Origin: Terriglobales bacterium
Lineage (GTDB): Bacteria > Acidobacteriota > Terriglobia > Terriglobales > Acidobacteriaceae
NCBI GenBank assembly: GCA_025462725.1
Contig: JAOAPE010000008.1
Coordinates: forward strand, 310,001 to 374,000
Direction: 5' to 3'
DNA length: 64,000 nt
The position numbers and the translations under genes were made by a program. Below the pieces are notes generated by a model that did no database searches, had not been told where the DNA came from, and was given only the letters and a program-made list of their open reading frames with translations. Below, piece after piece: positions 53,695 through 62,216 of this stretch. Positions within the stretch are counted from its first letter, which is position 1; every line of letters starts with the position of its first letter.

Positions 53695-54801
53695 CTAATC
53701 CCCCGCACTCGCCTTAACGAACTTGTCAGGATAGTTGTACCTGTGAATTTGCGAATTAATCTGCTTGCGCAGATCTTCCCAGATTGATTCCGGCATTGAG
53801 AGGAATGTCTTTACTACGACCGGATCAAATTGTGTTCCAGAGTATTTCGCGATCTCGTCCAGCGCTGCGCGTGTAGGTTGCGCGGCACGGTAAGGACGGT
53901 CCGACGTGATCGCGTCCAGCGTATCGGCCACAGCGAATATGCGAGCGCCCAACGGTATCTGTTCGCCTTTCAACCCGCGCGGATATCCAGAGCCATCATA
54001 TTTTTCCTGGTGCGAGTAAACGATGTCTGACGCTTCCGAGAGGAACGGGATCTTTCGCAGCATCTGGTACCCGCGGAAGCAATGCTCCATCATGATTGCT
54101 TTTTCATCTGCATCGAGCGCGCCCGGCTTCCGCAGGATCGCATCCGGAATCGCCATCTTGCCGATGTCGTGCAGGAACGCGCCACGCGCGATCACTCGTA
54201 TGCGGTCGCCTGCCAGTCCCATCGCCCGAGCTACGGCGATTGTGAATGCGGTCACTCGTTTCGAGTGGCCTTCGGTCTCCGCGTCTTTAAGATCGAGCGC
54301 ATCGCCCAATGCTTCCAGCGTGATGTCGTATGACCGTTCGAGGTCCGTCATTGTCTGCCGCAATTGTTCCGTGCGTGCGGCAACTAATGATTCTAGATTC
54401 GACTGGTACGCGCGGTTCTCCAGCTTCAATCGCCGATGCTCCAGCGCGCGCTTCACCATCGCCAACATCTGCTCGCGCTCGAATGGCTTTAGAAGATAGT
54501 CATATGCGCCATTGCGAATCGCCGCTAGTGCGACAGAAATGTCATGCACGGCCGTGACCATGATCACCGGCAGGTCAGGGAAGGACTCTTTGACTTTTTC
54601 CAGTAGTCCAATGCCGTCCATCTCCGCCATCATCAAGTCGGAAAGGATCAGCTCAAACTCTGCCCCGCTATTCAGGATCTCCAGCGCTTTTAGGCCAGAC
54701 GACGCTTGCCTGGTCTGGTGACCGGCATTGGTAAGCATCGAGCATACGATCTCTCGTATCGCTTCCTCATCATCAACGACCAGTATTCGCTCTGCTGACA
54801 T
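53695..54801 (-). CDS. Response regulator with HD-GYP output domain
   Basis: 368 residues. REC domain at 1-125 with DDEE (D10-E12), phospho-acceptor D55 in LILSDLMM, and VIMVTA and LLKPFEREQML. A linker helix follows, then an HD-GYP domain (about 175-345): LEALGDALDLKDAETEGHSKRV, the HD pair in FLHDIGKMAIPD, HQEKYDGSGYPRGLKGEQIP with the GYP motif, and FAVADTLDAITSDRPY. HD-GYP domains hydrolyse cyclic di-GMP, and the complete motifs suggest an active enzyme. The partner kinase is not nearby. Confidence 0.95.
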   Translation of the reverse strand: MSAERILVVDDEEAIREIVCSMLTNAGHQTRQASSGLKALEILNSGAEFELILSDLMMAEMDGIGLLEKVKESFPDLPVIMVTAVHDISVALAAIRNGAYDYLLKPFEREQMLAMVKRALEHRRLKLENRAYQSNLESLVAARTEQLRQTMTDLERSYDITLEALGDALDLKDAETEGHSKRVTAFTIAVARAMGLAGDRIRVIARGAFLHDIGKMAIPDAILRKPGALDADEKAIMMEHCFRGYQMLRKIPFLSEASDIVYSHQEKYDGSGYPRGLKGEQIPLGARIFAVADTLDAITSDRPYRAAQPTRAALDEIAKYSGTQFDPVVVKTFLSMPESIWEDLRKQINSQIHRYNYPDKFVKASAGD

Positions 54802-54972
54802 CGAGTAGGGCCTCTGGCGGGGGAACTCAGATTCTACACAGAGTTACTGGAAATACAATCAGAGAAAACGTACAAAACGCGTTCCCTGCCCATGCTAACC
54901 TCAGCGATTTCCAGTAGTCTAAGGGGGTACGCTGGCGTGTGTTCACACGCTTCAGCCTTTGGAGCCTATCGA

Positions 54973-57057
54973 ATGATTCCTTGCTCGAAAAATACCAAAC
55001 ACCTCTTAGTTTCTCTTTCAATTTTCCTGACCCTCGTCCTTGGTTCTGCCTTCGCTCAGGAATCGGCAAACTCCATCCCTGAAAAACACGGCATTGATCC
55101 ATCGAAGATGGAAACCTCAGTCCGTCCCGGTGACGACTTCTTCGAATACGCTGACGACGGTTGGCTCAAGCGCACTGAGATCCCCGCCGATCGCGGTGGT
55201 ATCGGCACATTCACTCTCCTGGACATCCTGAGCAACAAGCGCACCTCCGGATTGATTGAAGAAGCTGCGAAGTCAGGCGGAGCCGCCGGTTCAAGCTCGC
55301 GAAAGATTGCTGACCTCTACAACTCATTCATGAATGAGGCTGGCATTGAGTCCAAAGGACTCACTCCTTTGAAGCCGCATCTCGACTCAATCACCGCCAT
55401 CAAGACCAGGAAGGATCTCGCCCGCGCTCTGGGCGAAACCTTGCGCGCTGACGTCGACGCCCTCAACAATACCAACTTCCACACCGCTAACATCTTCGGC
55501 CTTTGGGTCGCCCCTAGCTTCAATGATTCCGAACACTACACCGCGTATCTCCTCCAGGGCGGATTGCAACTTCCCGATCGCGAGTATTACCTCGCCGACA
55601 CGCCGCACATGAAGGACATCCGCGCCAAGTATCAGCAGCATGTTTCCGCAATGCTGAAGCTTGCTGGATTGACTGACGCTGACGCTCGTGCCGCCCGCGT
55701 CTTAGAACTCGAGCATGCAATCGCCGAAAAACATCTCTCGCTCGAAGAGAATGACGACATTCACAAAGCCAACAACACCTGGAAGCCCGCTGATTTCACC
55801 ACCAAAGCTCCCGGACTCGATTGGCCGGAATACTTCCGCGCCGCCGGACTCGCCAAACAAGCCAGCTTCATCGTCTGGCAGCCCACTGCATTCGCAGGAG
55901 AATCAGCACTCGTCGCCTCAACTCCAATCGACACTTGGAAGGACTACCTCGCCTACCACTTGATTGAGGCGTATGCCCCAGTCTTGCCTAAGGCCTTCGC
56001 TGATGAGCGCTTCAACTTCTTCAGTCAGACCCTCTCCGGAACGCCACAGCAGCGCCCTCGCGCGCAGCGCGGTGTCATCGTTGTGAACAACTATCTCGGA
56101 GATGAGATCGGTAAGATCTATGCCAAGCGATACTTCCCGCCGGAAGCCAAAGCGAAGGCGCGGGAGATGGTCACCAACATCATCGCAGCATTTCGCAAGC
56201 GCATTGACGGACTGTCGTGGATGGACCCCTCCACGAAAGCCGAAGCTCAGCAAAAACTCACAACGCTTTATGTGGGAATCGGCTACCCCGAAACTTGGAA
56301 GGACTACTCCGCTTACGATGTCAAAGCCGACGACATCTTCGGCAATCTCTGGCGCGGAAATCTTTGGGAATTGCATCGCCAGATCGCCCGCCTCGGCAAA
56401 CAGATTGATCGGCACGAGTGGTCAATGACCCCTCAAACCGTGAATGCCGTCAATCTGCCGTTACAGAACGCACTTAACTTCCCGGCGGCCATTCTGCAGC
56501 CCCCGTTCTTCGATGCCGAAGCCCCTGCAGCCGCAAACTACGGCGGTATCGGTTCTGTCATCGGACACGAGATCAGTCACACCTTCGACTCCGAAGGCAG
56601 CGCCTTTGACTCCAAGGGACGCGTCCGCGACTGGTGGAAGCCCGCGGACTTTGATCACTTCAAGCAGGCCACCGCGAAGCTCGCCGCGCAGTATGACACC
56701 TACAAGCCTTTCCCTGACCTCGCCATCAACGGAAAGCAAACGCTGGCAGAGAACATCGCTGACGTCGCCGGCCTCTCCGCCGCCTACGATGGCTACAAAG
56801 CTTCACTCAACGGAAAACCCGGCCCTTCTCAGGACGGCTTCACTGACGACCAGCAGTTCTTCATCGCTTTCGCTCAGGTAGAAGCGTCGAAGTCTCGGGA
56901 AGGGTCTCTCCGCCAGCAAGTCGCAACCGATTCCCACTCGCCTTCACGATATCGTGTGGCCACGGTTCGCAACCTTGACGGATGGTATTCCGCGTTCGAC
57001 GTCAAACCCGGCGAGAAGCTCTACCTCGCTCCACCCGACCGCGTAGTGATCTGGTAG
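54973..57057 (+). CDS. M13-family zinc metallopeptidase (neprilysin/PepO-like)
   Basis: 694 residues from ATG 54973 (GGAG 8 bases upstream). Signal peptide HLLVSLSIFLTLVLGSAFAQ. The N-terminal M13 domain begins RPGDDFFEYADDGWLKRTEIP. The catalytic site is GHEISH with His532, Glu533, His536, and the third ligand Glu593 in ENIADVAGL. NAVNLPLQNALNFPAAILQPP and RDWWKPADFDHF are also family hallmarks. The C-terminus ends VVIW; the family usually ends in a Cys-Arg-Val-Trp type motif. Secreted or periplasmic peptidase cutting short peptides. It is followed by a strong palindrome. Confidence 0.95.
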   Translation: MIPCSKNTKHLLVSLSIFLTLVLGSAFAQESANSIPEKHGIDPSKMETSVRPGDDFFEYADDGWLKRTEIPADRGGIGTFTLLDILSNKRTSGLIEEAAKSGGAAGSSSRKIADLYNSFMNEAGIESKGLTPLKPHLDSITAIKTRKDLARALGETLRADVDALNNTNFHTANIFGLWVAPSFNDSEHYTAYLLQGGLQLPDREYYLADTPHMKDIRAKYQQHVSAMLKLAGLTDADARAARVLELEHAIAEKHLSLEENDDIHKANNTWKPADFTTKAPGLDWPEYFRAAGLAKQASFIVWQPTAFAGESALVASTPIDTWKDYLAYHLIEAYAPVLPKAFADERFNFFSQTLSGTPQQRPRAQRGVIVVNNYLGDEIGKIYAKRYFPPEAKAKAREMVTNIIAAFRKRIDGLSWMDPSTKAEAQQKLTTLYVGIGYPETWKDYSAYDVKADDIFGNLWRGNLWELHRQIARLGKQIDRHEWSMTPQTVNAVNLPLQNALNFPAAILQPPFFDAEAPAAANYGGIGSVIGHEISHTFDSEGSAFDSKGRVRDWWKPADFDHFKQATAKLAAQYDTYKPFPDLAINGKQTLAENIADVAGLSAAYDGYKASLNGKPGPSQDGFTDDQQFFIAFAQVEASKSREGSLRQQVATDSHSPSRYRVATVRNLDGWYSAFDVKPGEKLYLAPPDRVVIW

Positions 57058-57535
57058 CTGGAGTTCTTCCAATTGACGGTGCCCCACCGTATCGCTCGAA
57101 AGAGCGATACGGGTGGGCGGGTTAGCTTACGTCCGCTGTCGTTTAGTCGTCCGCCCACTCCGCAACCGACGCTACAAGCTAATGGCTAAGAGCTAAAAGC
57201 CTAATCGCTCTGACACTGACCACCTTACAGCCGCTTTTTACCTGTAATTTTTACATCACCAAGGCAATTGTGAGTAGCTGAACCGCCACATGTTGGTATC
57301 AAAATACACACTTTGCCCTTACTTTTAGTATTAAGGTTTGTACAATTCCACCCTCAGCAGGACACCTTAAATAATTAGAATTGTCCGTAACACATTCTCT
57401 GTCAATCACTTGGGCGTTATCCACACCATCGCTCTCCCTGCGCAACACCCCTTAGGCATCCATCGTGCTATTACCCTATGACAAGAGGCAGCGCTTCAGG
57501 GCCTCCGCAAGCAGATCCGACCAAAGGACAAAGAC
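57058..57535. other. 478-base non-coding region with palindrome, repeat and AT-rich stretch
   Basis: No gene is visible. At 57082-57118 an almost perfect hairpin (GTATCGCTC-GAAA-GAGCGATAC with flanking CCCACC/GGTGGG and one bulge) follows the peptidase gene and starts with GTGCCCCAC like the element at 48986. At 57174-57211 a GCTAA-type repeat occurs. From about 57235 to 57450 the sequence is AT-rich and probably holds the promoter of the sigma-like gene at 57536; no consensus promoter could be fixed. Confidence 0.6.
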
Positions 57536-58063
57536 ATGTCATCAAGCGTACAGCAGGCAGTTCTAAACGGATTCGCAACAGAGATCACAACCGCAACTGC
57601 TCTCCCCGTTGATTCATACAAGCAATTATTTGAAGATAATCGTCATAAGATCTACTCACTCGCATTTTGGATGACTGACAATGAGATGACCGCCGAAGAC
57701 ATCTCCTCGACCGTCTTCACCCGGACATTCAGCCGCGCTGTATCCACCCCCGAAGCGGTAGTCGCCGCCATTGACAGCAACTTGGTCACCGCATTGCGCG
57801 AACTTATGCCAATCGGCCTGCTCTCGTTGGAAACATCCATCACCAATTCAAAACCGATCGTTGGCAACACTAAGCGCATTCATCTGGAACGCGCCGTCGT
57901 TCAGGTTCCTGCCACCGAGCGTCTCGCATTTTTGCTGCATGACGTGGAAAATTACGACCACGCTCGCATCGCTAACATGATCGGCATCACTGAAGACGAA
58001 TCCCGCGCAGCCGTTTGCAACGCGCGCATCCTCGTCCGCGAACTCGTTTCGCAGATGCTCTAA
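57536..58063 (+). CDS. Divergent sigma-70-like (ECF type) protein
   Basis: 175 residues. Residues about 28-65 resemble sigma region 2 (QLFEDNRHKIYSLAFWM, then EMTAEDISSTVFTRTF, where ECF sigmas have a similar AEDxxQxTF). Residues about 125-172 resemble region 4 (VPATERLAFLLHDVENYDH and RIANMIGITEDESRAAVCNA), an HTH-like segment ending NARILVREL. Between them is an atypical Leu/Ile/Ser-rich stretch instead of the usual linker. So it may be a sigma factor or a related regulator. No anti-sigma gene is adjacent, which is unusual for ECF sigmas. It ends at a strong terminator. Confidence 0.65.
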   Translation: MSSSVQQAVLNGFATEITTATALPVDSYKQLFEDNRHKIYSLAFWMTDNEMTAEDISSTVFTRTFSRAVSTPEAVVAAIDSNLVTALRELMPIGLLSLETSITNSKPIVGNTKRIHLERAVVQVPATERLAFLLHDVENYDHARIANMIGITEDESRAAVCNARILVRELVSQML

Positions 58064-58102
58064 CTTTTACAGTCGCTCATCTCTCCTCTCTCCTGAATTA
58101 CT

Positions 58103-58127
58103 GGCCCCTGAAAAGGGGCCATTTTTT
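58103..58127 (+). terminator. Rho-independent terminator after the sigma-like gene
   Basis: GGCCCCT (58103-58109) pairs with AGGGGCC (58114-58120) around a GAAA tetraloop, followed by ATTTTTT. Confidence 0.92.
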
Positions 58128-58191
58128 ATGCCCGTGTGGCACTGCCGCCCTCGGCTGTGCGCAACTTACAATCGCTAATTAACAAACCACT

Positions 58192-58302
58192 GTCACCCTG
58201 AGCGAAGCGCGGAGCGCGCAGTCGAAAGGGCAACGCCGTTGCATTTGGCGCTGCTGCTGCGTTTGATTTTTTGCCGACAGCCGACAGCCGATAGCGACAG
58301 CG
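58192..58302. repeat. REP-like GTCACCCTGAGCGAAGCG element and GACAGCC repeat
   Basis: 58192-58230 reads GTCACCCTGAGCGAAGCG followed by an interior palindrome (GCGCGGAGCGCGC) and CAGTCGAAAGGG, a form of intergenic element met in several soil-bacterial genomes. At 58273-58302 the word GCCGACA is repeated four times in degenerate form (GCCGACAGCCGACAGCC...). Confidence 0.5.
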
Positions 58303-58331
58303 CCTTCGCCTTTGAAACTCGAAACCCGCCT

Positions 58332-58823
58332 TTACGCCCTCTTTCTCAAGTCCCCCGCTCCCTCCTTCCCCGGACGCTTCTCCGTCGGGTTCGGCCCGCC
58401 CGCTTGCTCAAACGTCTCCGGATCAACATCCAGGTTCCCCTTTCCGCTCGGCTCGCCAACTTCGCCCGCGCTGTCCATCGTCGGATTCGCTGGCAAATGC
58501 TGTTCAGCGGTGCTCGCACCTTCCGTCGCCTCCGTCGGCGCAGAAGGATTGATCTGCCCTGTGCGATTCTCCGGCGTCTCACTGCGTACACGCCTGTGGC
58601 CGTGGCCGGCCGTTGCAGGATGATCTCCTGTCGGCCCCGTTCCGCTTGGCTCGACGCGGTTCTGTCCTGGTTTGGGTTGAGCTTGAGTTTCACCGCGAGG
58701 CGATTCGGCAGCCGTGCCATCCGGCTGGCTCTCGCTCGCAATGTCTTCGGGTGGATTGTCTTTGTCCCGATCAGGAAATGTCTTCGGAGAACTACCATGC
58801 TTGGGACTGCGATTATCTGCCAT
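58332..58823 (-). CDS. Probable disordered hydrophilic protein, 163 residues
   Basis: Starts at ATG 58823 (AAGGAG 6 bases upstream; a second ATG three bases earlier is closer to the site). Composition is strongly Gly, Pro, Glu, Thr, Ser and Arg with almost no aromatic or long hydrophobic residues, e.g. PKHGSSPKTFPDRDKDNPPED, and it has no signal peptide. This looks like a hydrophilin or other disordered stress protein. No motif was recognised. The good ribosome site supports a real gene; composition alone would leave it doubtful. Confidence 0.55.
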   Translation of the reverse strand: MADNRSPKHGSSPKTFPDRDKDNPPEDIASESQPDGTAAESPRGETQAQPKPGQNRVEPSGTGPTGDHPATAGHGHRRVRSETPENRTGQINPSAPTEATEGASTAEQHLPANPTMDSAGEVGEPSGKGNLDVDPETFEQAGGPNPTEKRPGKEGAGDLRKRA

Positions 58824-59147
58824 CATTCACTCCTTCAATTCAGGAGTTGGATGGCGCGCCAGCAGCCCCTGCCGCCCACCATTCTGGATAGACACTTGCT
58901 TTTCCTTTTGATTTCGCGCTTCGCTCCGGTATGCTTTCTTCAGATGTTCGGGGCTGTTGCCTCAGACAAATCCTGCAACTTGGAGGCGCCTGTGATTTTC
59001 TCGACTTACTCCTGGGATAGGTCTGCCTCAGTCTGCAAACTCTAATTACAAAGCAGAAGCTTCGATCCAGTCAGATCTCTCCTCGACATTCCACATCAAC
59101 GTCGCCGCGCTTTCGCGCGCTTGCGTCTTATCTGAGGAGATAAACAA
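58824..59147. other. Non-coding stretch of 324 bases before rsgA
   Basis: Nothing gene-like was found here beyond the ribosome site of the minus-strand gene at its left end and the GAGGAGA site of rsgA (59134-59140) at its right end. It must hold divergent promoters, but I could not fix a -10/-35 pair. Confidence 0.5.
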
Positions 59148-60227
59148 GTGAACTTGAAACAAATGGGATGGAACTCTTACTTCGACGTTCAATCCACCAA
59201 ACATGAAGATCTGAACCAGACCGAACCCGCCCGCGTCATTGAAGAATTGAAAGGTTTTTTTCGAGTGCTCTCCGCCAGTAAAGAATCGCTAGCTGAGCTG
59301 ACCGGGGCTATTCGATTCCATTCCACCTCTCGCGCCGATCTGCCCGCCGTTGGAGATTGGGTTCTCATTCGCGCGCTTGAAAACGATCGCGCCTCCATCG
59401 AAGCGGTTCTGCAGCGTCGCACTAAGCTTTCTCGCAAAGCTTCAGGAACCGGCATGGAAGAGCAGATTCTCGCCGCGAATGTCGATACAGTCTTTATCGT
59501 CACTGCGGCCAATCAGGACCTGAATCTTCGCCGCATTGAACGATACGTCGCTCTCGTATGGGAGAGTGGCGCCCGCCCGGTCATTCTTCTCAACAAAGCC
59601 GATCTCGCTAATGACATTTCCGCCGCGCTGCTCGCGCTCGAAGGCGCAGCCGTCGGTGTTCCTGTCCGCGCGGTCAGCGGAATAACCGGCCAGGGGATTG
59701 AAGAGGTCATCGCCACGAGTCTTATCGCTGGAGAGACTGCCGTCTTTGTCGGTTCGTCCGGCGTAGGCAAGTCCACCATCATCAACGCGCTTTTCGGACG
59801 CGCACTGCAGCCCACCGCTCCTGTCCGTGAAAGCGATGATCGTGGTCGCCACACCACTACTTCGCGCCAACTCTTTTTCTTACCGTCGGGTGCCGCTGTC
59901 ATTGACACCCCGGGGATCAGGGAACTGCAGCTTTGGGATTCCAATGAGGGACTCGCCCAAGCCTTTGATGACATTGAGTCTCTGGCCGCGAACTGCAAGT
60001 TCCGCGATTGCAAACACGCCACCGAACCTGGTTGCGCCATTCAACAAGCCATCAGCGATGGATCCCTCGATGCAGAACGTTTTGGCAACTATGAAAAGCT
60101 TCAGGCGGAAGCGCGATTCATGGAAGGCAAGGCTGACATCGAAGTCGCAACACAAGCGAAAAACCGGACGAAACGCCTTTGTAAAGCCGCAAAGCGGTTT
60201 TACAAGTTGCCGGAGAACGAAAGGTAG
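59148..60227 (+). CDS. rsgA: Ribosome small-subunit-dependent GTPase A
   Basis: 359-residue circularly permuted GTPase that assists 30S maturation. The GTG at 59148 has GAGGAGA 7 bases upstream. OB-fold: VLSASKESLAELTGAIRFHS with LPAVGDWVLI. G4 LNKADL, G1 VGSSGVGKSTIINALFG, G2/G3 RHTTTSRQLF and DTPGIRELQLW. The C-terminal zinc site is CKFRDCKHATEPGCAI. All elements are complete. A terminator-like hairpin follows at 60251-60282. Confidence 0.95.
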   Translation: MNLKQMGWNSYFDVQSTKHEDLNQTEPARVIEELKGFFRVLSASKESLAELTGAIRFHSTSRADLPAVGDWVLIRALENDRASIEAVLQRRTKLSRKASGTGMEEQILAANVDTVFIVTAANQDLNLRRIERYVALVWESGARPVILLNKADLANDISAALLALEGAAVGVPVRAVSGITGQGIEEVIATSLIAGETAVFVGSSGVGKSTIINALFGRALQPTAPVRESDDRGRHTTTSRQLFFLPSGAAVIDTPGIRELQLWDSNEGLAQAFDDIESLAANCKFRDCKHATEPGCAIQQAISDGSLDAERFGNYEKLQAEARFMEGKADIEVATQAKNRTKRLCKAAKRFYKLPENER

Positions 60228-60250
60228 CACACCTGCAGAGTGCTTCTACA

Positions 60251-60282
60251 AAGAGGAGCCCGGCGTGAGCTGGGCTCCTCTT
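60251..60282 (+). terminator. Terminator-like hairpin after rsgA
   Basis: AAGAGGAGCCC (60251-60261) pairs with GGGCTCCTCTT (60272-60282) around a 10-base loop; the following tract GGTTTC is poor in T, so termination may be weak. Confidence 0.6.
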
Positions 60283-60284
60283 GG

Positions 60285-60362
60285 TTTCACTGACAGCTGA
60301 CGCCTGAAAGCTGGAAATCTTGGCCTTACTGAGAGCTGAGAGCTGAAAGCTTGGTTTCACCT
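60285..60362. repeat. Degenerate AGCTGA/AGAGCTGA repeat cluster
   Basis: Words such as ACAGCTGACGCCTGAAAGCT and GAGAGCTGAGAGCTGAAAGCT are repeated with changes in a 78-base stretch between rsgA and glmU. Similar GCT-rich words lie at 42042 and 57174. Confidence 0.5.
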
Positions 60363-60367
60363 GACTG

Positions 60368-61843
60368 CTATTTCTTTCCCGCCGCCCTCGCCTCGCGCTT
60401 TGCCTTCGCCCAGCCATCTTTCACAACTTGCTTCGACCTGCCGAGCGCCAGCGAATCCGCCGGAACATCGTCAGTGATGCACGACGCCGCTGCCACATAC
60501 GATCCCTTACCAAGCGTCACCGGAGCGACCAGCGTCGAATCGCTACCAACAAACACTCCGTCTTCGATACGCGTCAGGTGTTTGTTCACTCCATCGTAGT
60601 TGCAGGTGATCGTGCCCGCGCCTACGTTTACGCCCTCGCCGATCTCGGCGTCGCCCAGATACGTCAAGTGGTTGGCTTTCGATCCCTTTCCCAGTCGCGT
60701 TTTCTTCGTCTCTACAAAATTACCAACGTGCGCGTTCTCGCCGATATCGCTCCCCGGCCTCAGATGCGAGTACGGCCCAATGATCGCGCCACGCGAAACT
60801 TTCGCTTCGTCGAAGATGCATCCCGGCTTGATCATCACACCATCGGAGATCTCCGAATCCTTGATTACAGAAAACGATCGGATCCTGCAATCCTCGCCAA
60901 TACGCGTCTTCCCGAGTATCTGCACGAACGGATCGATCACCGTATCCGGCCCGATCTGCACTTCCGCATCGATGACGCACGTCTCCGGCCTGAAAATTGT
61001 CACACCGGCCGACATCAACTCCGCGCACTTCTGCAGCCTCATGCTCGAGTCCAGCATGACCATCTCCGCCAGCGTGTTCGCGCCCAGCACTTCGATCGCC
61101 TCCGCCGCAGCCAGCGCCACAACTTTCTTTTTCGCTTTCACCAGCAGGGAAGCCATGTCCGTCAGGTAAAACTCGCCATGCGCGTTGTTGGTGGTGATCC
61201 GGTCAATGTGCTGCCACAGGTCGCGCGTCGCAAAGGCGTAAATGCCGGAATTGATCTCCCGCGTCTTCGCTTGCGATTTGCTGAGAGCCTTCTGTTCGAC
61301 GATCGCCGTCACATCCGCGCCTTTGCTGCTTTTGCGGATCACCCGGCCGTATCCCGACGGATCCTCCGGCGTCGCTGTCAGGATCGTCATCGACGCCTTC
61401 TGCTGCAAATGGAACTCCAGCAACTGCCTTATCGTCTCCGGACGTATCAACGGCACATCGCCCGACAGCACCAGCACGTGATCGAAATCCCGCAGCACGT
61501 CGCGCGCGCACATTACAGCGTGTCCCGTGCCGCGCTGTTCCGCCTGCAGCACGAATCCCACTCCCGTGTGCTGTACTGCTCCACGGACTTTCTCTGCTTC
61601 GTGTCCTATGATCGCGAAGATATTGCTGGCCGGCACAACGTGAATGGCCGCGCGGATCACATGTTCCAGCAGCGGTTTGCCGCCGATCTCATGCAGCACC
61701 TTCGGCCTTTTCGATTTCAGCCGTGTGCCTTTGCCCGCCGCCATGATGGCGATCGCAAGTCTCGGGGGGTTGGCCGGTCTCGGTTCGGTAGAACCGCTCG
61801 CTTCCGCTGTTCTTTTAGGGATCGTCTTTTTCTCTGAAGGCAT
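60368..61843 (-). CDS. glmU: Bifunctional UDP-GlcNAc pyrophosphorylase/GlcN-1-P acetyltransferase
   Basis: Makes UDP-GlcNAc for peptidoglycan and LPS. 491 residues from ATG 61843; a frame open from 61903 was rejected for lack of a site. Pyrophosphorylase domain: IAIMAAGKGTRLKSKRPKVLHE, LQAEQRGTGHAV, LSGDVPLIRPETI, GYGRVIR. Left-handed beta-helix acetyltransferase: DGVMIKPGCIFDEAKVSRG, NFVETKKTRLGKGSKANHL, YLGDAEIGEGVNVGAG, NYDGVNKH. An N-terminal linker (MPSEKKTIPKRTAEASGS) adds about 28 residues. It is monocistronic. Confidence 0.96.
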   Translation of the reverse strand: MPSEKKTIPKRTAEASGSTEPRPANPPRLAIAIMAAGKGTRLKSKRPKVLHEIGGKPLLEHVIRAAIHVVPASNIFAIIGHEAEKVRGAVQHTGVGFVLQAEQRGTGHAVMCARDVLRDFDHVLVLSGDVPLIRPETIRQLLEFHLQQKASMTILTATPEDPSGYGRVIRKSSKGADVTAIVEQKALSKSQAKTREINSGIYAFATRDLWQHIDRITTNNAHGEFYLTDMASLLVKAKKKVVALAAAEAIEVLGANTLAEMVMLDSSMRLQKCAELMSAGVTIFRPETCVIDAEVQIGPDTVIDPFVQILGKTRIGEDCRIRSFSVIKDSEISDGVMIKPGCIFDEAKVSRGAIIGPYSHLRPGSDIGENAHVGNFVETKKTRLGKGSKANHLTYLGDAEIGEGVNVGAGTITCNYDGVNKHLTRIEDGVFVGSDSTLVAPVTLGKGSYVAAASCITDDVPADSLALGRSKQVVKDGWAKAKREARAAGKK

Positions 61844-62216
61844 TTGTGTGCCTAATTCTACACAGCTTGCAACGCGCTCCGCACAACAGCAAACATCAAG
61901 CACTTCGGGTTTGGCCGCACATCATTAACAGCAACTCGCGATGCCATTTCCCACTTCCCGCAATCACCAACAACTTTGTTTCATTTTCCTTTGCGGAACT
62001 GCGCGTCCTTCGCGGTTCAAGCTTCGTCTTTCTACTCCCAGCTTTGTTTTCTCTGTGCCTCTGTGTCTCTGTGGTGAACGCGATTATTACCAACAACTTT
62101 GTTTCATTTTCCTTTGCGGTACTCCGCGTCCTTCGCGGTTGAAGCTTTCGTCTTTTTACTCCCAGCTTTGGTTTTCTCTGTGCCTTTGTGTCTCTGTGGT
62201 GAACGCGATTTTGCTT
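61844..62216. repeat. Non-coding region holding a 123-base tandem direct repeat
   Basis: Two near-identical copies lie at 61966-62088 and 62089-62210. Each runs ACCAACAACTTTG, TTTCATTTTCCTTTGCGG, CGCGTCCTTCGCGGTT, AGCTTCGTCTTT, CCCAGCTTTG, TCTCTGTGCCTCTGTG and TCTCTGTGGTGAACGCG, with a few changes between copies. Read on the minus strand the unit contains CACCACAGAGACACAGAGG and ACCGCGAAGGACGCG, words seen in dispersed repeats of environmental bacteria. No gene is visible in the rest of the gap. Confidence 0.85.

Noticed and set aside
60428-61837. A 469-residue plus-strand open frame opposite glmU
   Set aside because: It is Arg/His-rich, has no ribosome site or known motif, and runs exactly antisense to the well-conserved glmU. 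It is a by-product of codon use on the other strand.
61966-62210. A CRISPR array or phage attachment site
   Set aside because: Only two units, each 123 bases, without short repeats alternating with unique spacers, and no cas or integrase genes nearby.
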